From positions 5,704,001 to 5,768,000 of the forward strand of contig JADJQZ010000001.1 of NCBI GenBank assembly GCA_016712465.1: a DNA stretch of 64,000 nucleotides. Direction: 5' to 3'. Made by a program: the position numbers and the translations under genes. Numbering within the stretch: position 1 is the first letter of the stretch; every line of letters starts with the position of its first letter. This DNA is from Candidatus Obscuribacter sp. Lineage in GTDB: Bacteria > Cyanobacteriota > Vampirovibrionia > Obscuribacterales > Obscuribacteraceae. The notes under the pieces were generated by a model. That model saw only the letters and a program-made list of their open reading frames with translations, made no database searches and was not told the origin of the DNA. Positions 28,670-37,263 of this stretch are shown here, one piece after another.

Positions 28670-28788
28670 AGCAAGTTACTTACCAACAATTTTCATTGCT
28701 GCTCTGGTGATTTCCCCACTGATTCACTTTGAAAAGTGACCACATGCACATAAAATGAAAACGGCTTGGCAGCATCAAGGGGCGACAT

Positions 28789-29565
28789 ATGGGGCATAGC
28801 TTCACAGGCGGCGGCGGCGGCGATGGCGGCAACGGTCACGGACACGGCGGCCATGGGCACGGCGGCAACGGCCATGGCGGTCACGGGCATCAGTCCATGG
28901 GCGGACACCCGGACCAGGGCGCCTTATGGAATTCCGCTCTGCAAGGAGTGGGTGGCAAAGGCAAACCCCTGACCAGAGTGCCGGCAAGAACATTTTTACC
29001 GATCATTGTGGCTATCGTAGCCTTCCTGGCCATGATGATTCCCTTCGCCATAAACTGGGATGAGGTGGAAGCAGCGCGGCGAGAGGAAGAATTGAAGGCC
29101 CAGCAAGGTGCCGGACAGGGCACAACACCGGACGGACAAAGCCCCCAGTCGGCTCAACAGGCTTACGGACAGATTCCAGGGCAGGCCCAATATGGTCAGA
29201 TGCCCGGACAGCAATATGGTCAGGGTAGTGAGATGCAGGGGCAGATGCAGGGGCAGATGCCCAACCAGGCTATGATGGCACCCACTGCCGGTCAATTGGC
29301 CACCCAACCAGCTATGCAATCACCAGCTATGCAGGCACCGGCGGCTCCAATGGCCAATTACGCCTACGCACCGGGTCAGACCTACGGACAACCGGCATAT
29401 GCTCCCGGGCAGTATTACGGGCAACAGCCTTACGCAGCGCCCTACGACGCCTCCGGTCAACTGAGCGCCCTGTCCGGGCACTCCAACCGGCTCGAATCCA
29501 GCGGGCACATGTCGCCGCACAATCATCTGGCGCAGCCGAAATTTAAGGTATTCGTAGCCAGATAG
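28789..29565 (+). CDS. His/Gly-rich, Gln/Tyr-rich single-pass membrane protein
   Basis: A 258-residue low-complexity protein. The N-terminus is Gly/His-rich (GHGHGGHGHGGNGHGG, a plausible metal-binding tract), followed by a transmembrane helix (FLPIIVAIVAFLAMMIPFAI) near residues 70-90. The rest is Gln/Gly/Pro/Tyr-rich with repeats of YGQ and PGQ, as in proteins exported to the surface. The ATG at 28789 is preceded by AGGGG. I do not recognise a family. The metal tract could buffer nickel or zinc, but there is no context to show it. Confidence 0.72.
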   Translation: MGHSFTGGGGGDGGNGHGHGGHGHGGNGHGGHGHQSMGGHPDQGALWNSALQGVGGKGKPLTRVPARTFLPIIVAIVAFLAMMIPFAINWDEVEAARREEELKAQQGAGQGTTPDGQSPQSAQQAYGQIPGQAQYGQMPGQQYGQGSEMQGQMQGQMPNQAMMAPTAGQLATQPAMQSPAMQAPAAPMANYAYAPGQTYGQPAYAPGQYYGQQPYAAPYDASGQLSALSGHSNRLESSGHMSPHNHLAQPKFKVFVAR

Positions 29566-29597
29566 ATAAAAACAGAAACTCAGATATAGAACAGTTT

Positions 29598-29674
29598 AAA
29601 GTTATGGGCGCTGTGGCATAAAGATGAGGCGAGACTATCGCTTGCAGCCAAGCTCCATAACTTTTTTCTTTAGC
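29598..29674 (+). ncRNA. candidate structured RNA or complex hairpin (putative)
   Basis: Between the His-rich gene and the next gene a long-range stem is visible: AAAGTTATGG at 29598-29607 pairs with CCATAACTTT at 29655-29664, ten perfect pairs. Inside it AGGCGA (29627-29632) pairs with TCGCTT (29638-29643) around a GACTA loop, and GCTG and CAGC nearby could extend the base of that hairpin. The outer stem's right arm runs straight into a T-run at 29662-29667. This could be a small RNA with its own terminator, a 3' UTR element, or simply a strong terminator. I know no named family that matches. Confidence 0.35.
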
Positions 29675-29711
29675 AAAACCGGTTTGCCCCAGGCAAATCG
29701 GTTTTCTTTTT
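29675..29711 (+). terminator. intrinsic terminator
   Basis: AAAACCGGTTTGC at 29675-29687 pairs with GCAAATCGGTTTT at 29693-29705 (twelve Watson-Crick pairs and one G-T), and CTTTTT follows at 29706-29711. The hairpin can also work on the minus strand thanks to the A-run. It follows directly after the structured element at 29598-29674, making tandem terminators downstream of the His-rich gene. Confidence 0.75.
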
Positions 29712-29859
29712 GCACCAACTGAAGGGATGCGCGAAAGGCAATTCACAATTTTCTTACAAGCCATATGCACAATAGCCGTATACCCTACCCCACCTTAACA
29801 CCAGACGAAAAACCTATTTACTTTTCTTGGTGCGCTTTGTCCCCCGAAGGAGACAGTGC

Positions 29860-30567
29860 ATGGCTGAAGCTCGCGCCTTTAACTTCAATGATGTAAAAGC
29901 CCCTGAAGATAACGACTTCAAAGCGGCCGGAAAACTTTTGTCAAACGAAGCCTTTACCCCACCGGTGGTCAAGCCGGAACAGGCCAGGGCAGACGATAAC
30001 AAAATCAAGACGGCACCGGAGCAGGGAAGAGAGAAGACGGACACGGCAGTCTTAACCAATCCGGATAAAGACAAGGCGCCGGCAATCTTGCCAAATCCTG
30101 AAAAAGACAAAGCAGCTGAAAAACATCTACCCGACCTGAAAATTGTCGACAAAGACGGCAAGCCCGTCAAACACGCGCTGGACAAAGGACATTTCTCACT
30201 GGCACCTGGACAATGTGTGGAGGGCATCGGCTCACACTACGGACGAGGAGACAACACCTACGGACGACGAACCGCCAGCGGCGAGATTTTCAGAGCGGGC
30301 AAAGCCACAGTCGCCTTACCAAACTTCAACAACCAGAAAGAGAAGCCCTTCGATGTCACAGTGCAAGACATGCGCACCGGCAAAATGATCGAAGCCCGCG
30401 TCAACGACATGGGCCCACACAAACGCCTCAACCGGGTGGTCGACATAGAGAGCGCCACCTTCAAACGCCTCCTGGGCAACAGCGGACTGGCCCATGTGAG
30501 GGTTTGTCGACCAAGCGACAAATATTCACGGAATTCTCACACCCTACCAGGCATCATAGAACTCTAA
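29860..30567 (+). CDS. RlpA-like double-psi beta-barrel protein
   Basis: A 235-residue protein starting at the ATG at 29860, where AAGGAGA lies about 7 bases upstream; the frame upstream to 29827 is not needed. The first ~110 residues are Lys/Asp/Pro-rich, disordered and repeat NPDKDKAP and NPEKDKAA. A double-psi beta-barrel of the RlpA type follows: GIGSHYGRGDNTYGRRTASGE, then VTVQDMRTGKMIEARVNDMGP, in which the Asp of VNDMGP corresponds to the catalytic Asp of RlpA lytic transglycosylase, and NRVVDIESATFKRLLG. No signal peptide is seen, which is unusual for a family acting on glycan in the periplasm. It is followed at 65 bp by another gene on the same strand. Confidence 0.83.
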   Translation: MAEARAFNFNDVKAPEDNDFKAAGKLLSNEAFTPPVVKPEQARADDNKIKTAPEQGREKTDTAVLTNPDKDKAPAILPNPEKDKAAEKHLPDLKIVDKDGKPVKHALDKGHFSLAPGQCVEGIGSHYGRGDNTYGRRTASGEIFRAGKATVALPNFNNQKEKPFDVTVQDMRTGKMIEARVNDMGPHKRLNRVVDIESATFKRLLGNSGLAHVRVCRPSDKYSRNSHTLPGIIEL

Positions 30568-30631
30568 GCAAACTCAAGGCTGAACTACCCCTTCCTTACT
30601 ACAAAATTCAAGCAACCGCAGAGAGTCTAGA

Positions 30632-31432
30632 ATGAACAACTCATTTGTACTCACGCCACCCCCCTCTCTTTATCGCAGCGAGCCCGAACAAGCAGCAGCG
30701 CCGCTCAACCTGCCACCGCAGGAGCATCATCAGACCGAGCCGGCACAGGGCGCTCAAGGTCATTCCGCCTCGCACATAGCCTCAGCCCTGCACTCTCTCA
30801 TTGAGTACAAAAAGGGCTACGAAAAGACTCCCCCGCTCAAGCGGCAGGAAGTAGCACACACTCTCCCTTTTGGACCGGTGAGAACCATATTCCTGGGCAA
30901 ACACTGGCAAGAAAACCAGTTCGCCGGCAAAATCTACAGACGCAATCAATTTGAAATAGTTGGCGACAGCAGCACCCGCCTCACAGTCAGACTGAGCCGC
31001 CTGGCCCTCTCGGAAAAAACCCGCCGTAATCTCATAAGCGTGGTGGAACAGGGTAGATTTCGCCCCAACAACCACATTCTCTTTGCCGACAGCATCGAAA
31101 AGCTCTCGGAATTCTTCGGCAGCGCCACCATCGGCCGCAATCAATACACCTGCCCGGCCGGCCAAGACAACTCCGCCCAGCCCAAACTCTTTCACTTCGA
31201 TGCTGCTACCTTAATCTGGGTGAAGGGGCAGGCCGCCATACTGGTGGAAGGCAAATTTCAAAATGAAAGCGGCAACCCCTCGCGCTACTTTGTCGGCGCC
31301 TTTATACCTTACGAAACCGAGCGCGGCACTATGGTTATGGAACTGGCACTGACGGCCGCCACCCGAGAAGCCTATTTGCTGCACAAAGCAGAACTCAAGC
31401 AGGTGCTGGCCACCCTCGTGCCGGCCGCTTGA
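30632..31432 (+). CDS. hypothetical protein
   Basis: A 266-residue protein. About 60 Pro/Gln/Ala-rich residues precede a mixed alpha/beta domain (FGPVRTIFLGKHWQENQFAGKIYRRN and AATLIWVKGQAAILVEGKF). No signal peptide, membrane helix, motif or family is recognised. The ATG at 30632 is the first in frame and lies 65 bp after the RlpA-like gene, so co-transcription is likely. The disordered head resembles that of the preceding gene in composition only. Confidence 0.6.
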   Translation: MNNSFVLTPPPSLYRSEPEQAAAPLNLPPQEHHQTEPAQGAQGHSASHIASALHSLIEYKKGYEKTPPLKRQEVAHTLPFGPVRTIFLGKHWQENQFAGKIYRRNQFEIVGDSSTRLTVRLSRLALSEKTRRNLISVVEQGRFRPNNHILFADSIEKLSEFFGSATIGRNQYTCPAGQDNSAQPKLFHFDAATLIWVKGQAAILVEGKFQNESGNPSRYFVGAFIPYETERGTMVMELALTAATREAYLLHKAELKQVLATLVPAA

Positions 31433-31520
31433 AGCACCCTGCCATTAGGGTTAAAATCATGCCTCAGCCTTGACCCTTACGGTCACAGGCAGGGCAAATG
31501 CTTACTCTGGCGGCTAACAA

Positions 31521-32777
31521 GTGACAAAAACAATTCCAACCGGCATGGTCAAGACCTCAAAGGTTTCCCACTGGGCCTCGCTCCTGCTTCTTTCCTGGTG
31601 CCTGCTTCCCCTCACACCGGCACTGCCGGCACAGGCGCAGGGCGACAGCGCCGCCATGACCACAGCCACAAGCCCGGTAAACTGGACCGAACTGATCACC
31701 TACACCACCACTCGCCCTCGCCCCTTCCGCGGCACGGACGGTAAGTACAACCTCGTCTACGAGCTGGTTATTACCAATTACACAGGCAACTCCATTACGC
31801 TGAAAGAAATTGCCGTGGCAGACAGCCTCGACCGCAAGAAAATAATTCACAGCCTCACCGGCGAAGCTCTGAAAGCAGCCATACTTAGCCCGGCTAAAAC
31901 CCCCGCTCTCACCTTGAAAGGTGCTGAGACCAAGATTGTCTTCCTGAATATCGAAAGCGACAAGCCCGACTTTCCGGCGGCGCTGGCGCACCATATTCAG
32001 TATCAGAGCCCCAAGCTGGGCAGCAAGAGCAAAACCCCGGTAAACAAAACCCTTGTTACACCTCCCACTAGCTTGCACCCGGATAAAGCAGTGGTGATAA
32101 GCCCGCCTCTCAGAGGCAAGGGCTGGCTGGCCATAGGCGGCTACGCCAGTTCCATTGGGCACCGAAGAGCGCTTTTCCCCATCGACAACAAACTTCAACT
32201 CTCTCAGCGCTATGCCATAGACTGGCTGCAAGTTTCAGAAGACAACTACACTACAAAAGCACCGGTGGACAAACTGGAAAACGCCACTTGTTTCCTCAAG
32301 CCGGTCTTTGCTGTTGCTCCCGGCACCGTAGTAGGCGTAGTCAATCGCTATGACAGTCAGCCTGAGAATAAGCCCAGCGGCGATCTCGAATATCCCGGCG
32401 GCAACACAATCACCATCAAGCATGAAGACGGAAACTACTCCTTCTATGCTCACCTGCTGAAAGACTCTATCAAAGTCAAGGAAGGCGATCGGGTCACTCC
32501 CGGTCAGCACATAGCTACCCTGGGCAACTCCGGCAACACCACCGGTCCCCATCTTCACTTTCACATCACAAGCGGCCCCGGCACCCTGGGCGCCGACGGC
32601 ATACCCTATGTATTTGATCAATTCGAACTGAGTGGAAACGTAAGCAGCATGGAAGACTGCCTCAAAAGCGATAGCCAGGGCAAACCCATAGGTATTGTAA
32701 AAACCGGTAAGGAAGGCACCCACAAAGAAGAGCTGGTGAAGGAAGGCGCCATTGTCGATTTCGCGCCCGCCCCATAA
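31521..32777 (+). CDS. secreted M23-like peptidase (atypical zinc site)
   Basis: A 418-residue exported protein (signal peptide ending near ALPAQAQG, residue about 41; GTG start, or ATG at 31545). The C-terminal half is a LytM/M23 fold: TVVGVVNRYD, NTITIKHEDGNYSFYAHLL, GQHIATLGNSGNTTGPHLHFHI. M23 enzymes cut peptidoglycan cross-bridges using His-x3-Asp and HxH zinc ligands. Here the usual HxGID reads RYAID, while an HRRAL motif lies 20 residues earlier; I recall the HRRA-QRYAID pattern from a subfamily of M23-like proteins. The N-terminal 130 residues are beta-sandwich-like. It overlaps the start of the next gene by 26 bp. Confidence 0.85.
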   Translation: MTKTIPTGMVKTSKVSHWASLLLLSWCLLPLTPALPAQAQGDSAAMTTATSPVNWTELITYTTTRPRPFRGTDGKYNLVYELVITNYTGNSITLKEIAVADSLDRKKIIHSLTGEALKAAILSPAKTPALTLKGAETKIVFLNIESDKPDFPAALAHHIQYQSPKLGSKSKTPVNKTLVTPPTSLHPDKAVVISPPLRGKGWLAIGGYASSIGHRRALFPIDNKLQLSQRYAIDWLQVSEDNYTTKAPVDKLENATCFLKPVFAVAPGTVVGVVNRYDSQPENKPSGDLEYPGGNTITIKHEDGNYSFYAHLLKDSIKVKEGDRVTPGQHIATLGNSGNTTGPHLHFHITSGPGTLGADGIPYVFDQFELSGNVSSMEDCLKSDSQGKPIGIVKTGKEGTHKEELVKEGAIVDFAPAP

Positions 32778-33795
32778 GCTCAGTCTTCTTACTCTTGCGG
32801 CAGGGCTTTTCTTGTGGGCGGCTCTACCTGTGGAGCCTGGCTACTGTGCCGACGCAGACAGCTCGCCTCCAACTCAAATAACAAGAGCCTACGGACCGGA
32901 CCGAGCACAGACCCTGGATATATACAGCGCCAAGACAAATACGACCGGCGCTACAGGCACCAATGCCGCAGGCAGCGCTGCCACCACCGGCGCCACTACC
33001 TCACGCATCGCATCAAAACCACGGCTGAAACCAATTATATTTGCCATACACGGGGGCGCCTGGAGCGGCGGCGACAAAGAAGACAAAGCTTTTGGGAAAG
33101 AGAGAGCCGCCTATTTTGTCAAACTGGGCTTTCTCTATGTCAGCATTAACTACCGGCTGGCACCAACAAACAAGCATCCCAAACAACTACAAGATCTCGA
33201 ACATGCCCTTAGCTACGTGCTCAAACACAGTGCTGAGGTAGGCGGCGACAAGACAAGAGTCTATTTGCTCGGCCATTCGGCCGGCGGTCACCTGGCTGCC
33301 TTGCTTACAACCAGCCTCTACAAGCACGATAGCCCGGAGCTAAGGGCCATCAAATCACTGATCTTGCTCGACCCGGCAGCTCTCGATTTAAGCCAGACTT
33401 ATCAAAAGGCAGATCGAAAGGACAGAGCCATTCTCAAAGCGGTCTTCGGTGACGACCCCGCCAGGTTAAACTCCGCCTCGCCCCTGGAACTTCTAAGGCA
33501 GCGCTGTAGCACAGCCACAATCGGCAGTCCAGGGCTCAGTCTTCTCATTGCTCTTTCCAACGACTGGCGCCTCAAAAAAGACAAGGCGGTACAGTTTCTC
33601 TCCGCCTGTCAGCGAGCCAAACTGGCAGACTACGGACAGGTGGTGCTGGTGGAAGAAAGAAATCACAATACCCTCGTAGAAAGACTGGGAGAGCCCGGTG
33701 AAAAGCTGACCACGGTGCTCAATCACTTTCTCATGAATACCAACGCCTCAAAGAGCTTAAACAAGACAGAACCGGCATTGTCCATGGTGAAATAA
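32752..33795 (+). CDS. secreted alpha/beta-hydrolase (esterase/lipase-like)
   Basis: A 347-residue exported hydrolase. It begins with TTG at 32752, inside the end of the M23-like gene, with GGAAGG a few bases upstream. The signal peptide ends near YCADA (about residue 35). A Thr/Ala/Gly-rich linker is followed by HGGAWSGG (oxyanion HGG, residues 100-102), YRLAP, and the nucleophile motif GHSAGGH (Ser176). A late His in ERNHNTLVERLG could complete the triad, with the Asp near SNDWR. The family usually cleaves esters of short or medium acids; the substrate is unknown. Confidence 0.86.
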   Translation: MSISRPPHKLSLLTLAAGLFLWAALPVEPGYCADADSSPPTQITRAYGPDRAQTLDIYSAKTNTTGATGTNAAGSAATTGATTSRIASKPRLKPIIFAIHGGAWSGGDKEDKAFGKERAAYFVKLGFLYVSINYRLAPTNKHPKQLQDLEHALSYVLKHSAEVGGDKTRVYLLGHSAGGHLAALLTTSLYKHDSPELRAIKSLILLDPAALDLSQTYQKADRKDRAILKAVFGDDPARLNSASPLELLRQRCSTATIGSPGLSLLIALSNDWRLKKDKAVQFLSACQRAKLADYGQVVLVEERNHNTLVERLGEPGEKLTTVLNHFLMNTNASKSLNKTEPALSMVK

Positions 33796-33796
33796 A

Positions 33797-35479
33797 TTGA
33801 AAAGGTCCGGATTTCACTATCTGCTCCCCCTGGCTCTTCTGGGACTCGCAAGTGTCACCGCCGCCTCAGGCTATTTGGAAGTAAAAGACGACATAACCGT
33901 GAATGAGGCAAAGGTTGTCACCCAACACCTCACTTTCTTGAATGCCAGTGACCATCAGTATCACGGCGGCAGAATGTTTGGAGAACCGGCAGCAATTGAG
34001 TGGAAGCCCAGCGAAATCGCTACCGTAAGCGAACTTTTCAACTACATCACAGATACGCACCCTGACATTAATACCATGGTTAGTAGCGTCGGACCAATAC
34101 GACTGATCAAGGTTGAGAACACTGACGACGCTCACACCAAACCAATATACGGGCTGTCCCTGCCCGGCTACATAGCCATGTCAGAAAGATCACTGACTAC
34201 CTCAAAAGGCAATCAACTGAGAACGTTAATGCACGAACTCATGCACCAACTAGATTTGAACGCTCAGGTAGCAGATTCTCACTTCTGGACAAGATGTATA
34301 GGCAGACGCCTGCAAGCCATGAACTTTGCAAAAGCACACCTGACAGCCGAAAACTTCGAGAAACTTATAGCCGCGACGGAAAGCAAAGGGCTCTGGACCA
34401 GCGCCTACGCCTGCACAAACCGAACAGAATGCCTGGCGGAGGTACTAACCTGGGCCTACCTATTAAACTCCATTACCCTCAGTGAAAAGCTCACCACCAC
34501 AGATCTAATTCAAAAACTTGCGGCCACGACCTTAGCACAGAAAGACCAGAGAAGACAACTTATCGAAGCTGTTTCCCTTATGCACAAAGGAGACTACACC
34601 GAGGGCACAAGTCAGCTAAACGAACTAGACAAAGCACTGAAACAAAGCATTCGCATTCCGGTGCGCAAGGCCATCGCGCAGACAAAACAGTCAAAATGGG
34701 AGCCGGCCATCCAAAGCCTTGACCAAGCCTTAGAGCGGGCCAGCCAGAACGGACTTTCAATTCAGGATTGGGAAGTAACCTCAATTTTAGCCGAGAAAAG
34801 CGATCTGCTCTCCCGACTGAAAAACTTGCCGTATGCAAAACGCCTGGCAAGACTGGTTCTTCTTCTTAACGAAGGCAATACTACAGTCCAACCAATCCTT
34901 CAAATGAATGCGGAAGAAGAAGTATCCGCCGCTCCAGATAATCTGACAGACGCAGAAAGAAAGCTCATAGAAGCCTTCACGGAAAACTCCGCTTACGAAG
35001 CCTTTGTCAGACAAGCTCAGTCGATTCCGGTCAATACTATTCAAAAACGCCTGACCTTGAAACTATCAGAATGCCGCTTTCTGGAACTACTCGGCGACAT
35101 CAGCACAACAGCCGCAGCCAGAGAGAAGCACTACCGAGATTCTTTGTGCGTATGTCGCCTGGAAGGTGCGGACGCCAAATTCAAGACCCTTTTCCAAATC
35201 CAGAGAGCAAAGCTGCTCTGCAAACTTGGTGATTGGAAAGGGGCATTCAAAAGTATCGCCAAAGTCAAGGCCGCCGCGCCTTACCGCTCAGATCTTGAGT
35301 CACTTGCCAACCAAAGTTCTGCTTGCGACCCTCTTTCAGGCTTGCAGACCGCCTTCGAGCTGAATCACATCTTCGAAGAAATTGAAATATGCTCGGTTGG
35401 ATACATAGACAAAAAGCTATCCTTGTCGGATAAGGAATTAGAGTCAATAATCTCAGTAATCGAACGATTCAGCCGCTGA
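33797..35479 (+). CDS. secreted HExxH protein with C-terminal TPR-like region
   Basis: A 560-residue exported protein starting at TTG directly after the hydrolase stop. The signal peptide (LLPLALLGLASVTAASG) is followed by a domain with LMHELMHQLDL (H146-E-L-M-H150), a zinc-peptidase motif, and ECLAEVLTWAYLL with E215, a plausible gluzincin third ligand. The C-terminal half is helical with TPR spacing (KGDYTEGTSQLNELDKALKQ, KWEPAIQSLDQALERA). This mirrors the HExxH gene at 6178, in which the TPR region comes first. No named family is recognised. Confidence 0.74.
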   Translation: MKRSGFHYLLPLALLGLASVTAASGYLEVKDDITVNEAKVVTQHLTFLNASDHQYHGGRMFGEPAAIEWKPSEIATVSELFNYITDTHPDINTMVSSVGPIRLIKVENTDDAHTKPIYGLSLPGYIAMSERSLTTSKGNQLRTLMHELMHQLDLNAQVADSHFWTRCIGRRLQAMNFAKAHLTAENFEKLIAATESKGLWTSAYACTNRTECLAEVLTWAYLLNSITLSEKLTTTDLIQKLAATTLAQKDQRRQLIEAVSLMHKGDYTEGTSQLNELDKALKQSIRIPVRKAIAQTKQSKWEPAIQSLDQALERASQNGLSIQDWEVTSILAEKSDLLSRLKNLPYAKRLARLVLLLNEGNTTVQPILQMNAEEEVSAAPDNLTDAERKLIEAFTENSAYEAFVRQAQSIPVNTIQKRLTLKLSECRFLELLGDISTTAAAREKHYRDSLCVCRLEGADAKFKTLFQIQRAKLLCKLGDWKGAFKSIAKVKAAAPYRSDLESLANQSSACDPLSGLQTAFELNHIFEEIEICSVGYIDKKLSLSDKELESIISVIERFSR

Positions 35480-35488
35480 CACCTGAAA

Positions 35489-36133
35489 TTGCCTTTGAAA
35501 CTCACCCAGCTATACTTCACCATCCCCTTGAGACTCGCACTGGCTACGCTTCTGTTGGCCGGGCTCTATGCCGTTAGTGTGGTCTGGAGAGTAAGTATGG
35601 CTGAATACCGTTACTTGGGCAGAAGCCAACTGTTACCGCTATCGCTCTCACCCAGACCATTTGAAGGCGCTCCTGTTCCAGAGAGCTTTGGACAGAAGAC
35701 ATATCGGTTCAAGGCACCGGACGGACGAACGATCACAGTATGGAGTCAAAAGATAAACGGCTTCCAACATGTCTACGGCTCCGGGCTGACCTGTCTCGAA
35801 TTAGGAGACTCACTCTCCGAGCAGCTATTCTGTATCAATGAGCTGATTGAACTTGCCTTCGACGGCAAAGCACAGAAAGCCATAGATAGATTGGAGCGCA
35901 ATAAAGACCTGGCAAACAATGGGCTGGGTAGATCAATCGCACTTTCAATCAAAAAACAAGGGCTGAGCTGCTCAGGGGCAGATGAAGCACTGATGCAGGA
36001 ATGTGCTCGGGCAGCCGAGTCCAGCCCAAGATTCTACGGGCACTGCCTGGACCCAAGGGTAAAGTCAATTGCAAACGAAGATCTGGGGAGTTCCTGGTTC
36101 CAACAGCTAGTGAAAGTGCTGGATCCACAATAG
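35489..36133 (+). CDS. single-pass membrane protein of unknown function
   Basis: A 214-residue protein (TTG start, 9 bases after the HExxH gene). One hydrophobic helix (LRLALATLLLAGLYAVSVVW) near residues 15-35 would serve as an uncleaved signal anchor, leaving a ~175-residue extracytoplasmic domain with four Cys (C94, C108, C153, C165-like spacing). No family is recognised. Its tight spacing to the HExxH gene suggests it is part of the same operon and acts outside the membrane with it. Confidence 0.62.
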   Translation: MPLKLTQLYFTIPLRLALATLLLAGLYAVSVVWRVSMAEYRYLGRSQLLPLSLSPRPFEGAPVPESFGQKTYRFKAPDGRTITVWSQKINGFQHVYGSGLTCLELGDSLSEQLFCINELIELAFDGKAQKAIDRLERNKDLANNGLGRSIALSIKKQGLSCSGADEALMQECARAAESSPRFYGHCLDPRVKSIANEDLGSSWFQQLVKVLDPQ

Positions 36134-36238
36134 AAATTACCAGGAAACCGGCCCACGTCCAAACTGACGGAAGAAAATCATCCTAGAGTACGCTGCCAAC
36201 ATTGCTTCTCCACAAAGTCTGGAGGAGCTACCCAACAA

Positions 36239-36877
36239 CTATTCAATAACACGCCTGGCAAGAGCCAGATGGGTCTTATACCAACCGGCAAATTCGCGCA
36301 CCTGCACACTGCCGGCATGTGAATCAATAATGTGGTCGGCGTCAATGAATATCACCACATGCGATATCTTAGAACGATCAGCCTTGAGAATATAAAGCAG
36401 ATCGCCAGGCTCAAAAGACTCACCCGCATTCAAGACTCTACCCGGCGCCAATCTGCCCTCCGCCTGTTTATGGACATCGCTGTTAAACTTAATTCCCAGC
36501 CCATAGTTGTAGACCCAGGCAGTAAAATTAGAACAATCCAGCCCCGGACCTTCTTCCGGCGACCAGGCTGGAATATGGTGATGCTTGTAGGGAAGCCCAA
36601 TATACTTCTTAGCTACGGCAACAATGCGCGCTCTTTTCCACTGCACCGGATCACAGCCCGCCGGAACTTCTACGGGTGGGTAAATTGCCTGGTGCGGTCC
36701 CCAGGAATTCAGCCGCCTGTTACCGTACCACTTGCTGGTCGGCATGTCAGACTCGGGTAGACTATCTCTATAACCAAAGTCAGCCGTCAAAGACGGTAGC
36801 TCACCTTCAGAGGCAAAAGCAGGGGAGAGCAGGCAAGAGACTGCCACAGTCACAAACTGGAATTTTCTTAAGAGCAT
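36239..36877 (-). CDS. secreted NlpC/P60 family cysteine peptidase
   Basis: A 212-residue exported enzyme (ATG at 36877; a TTG four codons earlier is possible). Signal peptide to ASEGE. The catalytic Cys lies in LDCSNFTAWVYNYG, the catalytic His in ISHVVIFIDADH, and a third polar residue follows in HIIDSHAG, matching the NlpC/P60 papain-like order. Such enzymes cleave the peptide stem of peptidoglycan. The segment upstream (KYIGLPYKHHHIP) is the typical lead-in to the active site. It is convergent with the previous gene and the strand changes here. Confidence 0.9.
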   Translation of the reverse strand: MLLRKFQFVTVAVSCLLSPAFASEGELPSLTADFGYRDSLPESDMPTSKWYGNRRLNSWGPHQAIYPPVEVPAGCDPVQWKRARIVAVAKKYIGLPYKHHHIPAWSPEEGPGLDCSNFTAWVYNYGLGIKFNSDVHKQAEGRLAPGRVLNAGESFEPGDLLYILKADRSKISHVVIFIDADHIIDSHAGSVQVREFAGWYKTHLALARRVIE

Positions 36878-37263
36878 AAACCAAGGCAAAAGAGATCTAA
36901 CAGTCTCCAGAATACACTAACTTTCTCGAACTGGAAGATTGCAGCAGGTCAGCAGGGTTAACGCAGCATGATTAGCCGGCGGATTGCTGATGAACCTTTT
37001 CAACATAGCCAGGGGAGCAAGAAAGATAGCTTCCCACGCTGGCTTAATACCATCGGTGAATTCGCGCAGTAGTAAGGAAGAAACAATCAAAGAGAGGGAA
37101 GCTCTGAAAAGCAACCTCGCCTGAATAATTAAATGCACAAAGGCTATAAAAGCCCGTTAAAAGGGACTCTGCAAGAACAGAGATAAGCCAAGCTTGCAAA
37201 GCTGTCCGAAATTTGTTCTACTTTTTAGGACACTTCCTTAAGCCCATACTTCCAGCAATCGTC
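36878..37263. other. intergenic region before DUF6088 gene
   Basis: This 386-base gap separates the NlpC/P60 gene from the antitoxin gene, which run in opposite directions. One ORF on the minus strand (36917-37138, 73 codons, GTG start) is hydrophobic but has no binding site and I do not accept it. AT-rich sequence at about 37200-37240 before the antitoxin gene could be its promoter, with short inverted arms GTCC and GGAC around 37203-37230. The region also marks the start of the accessory island. Confidence 0.4.

Noticed and set aside
36917..37138. 73-codon hydrophobic ORF with GTG start
   Set aside because: No ribosome binding site; composition is that of chance hydrophobic reading.
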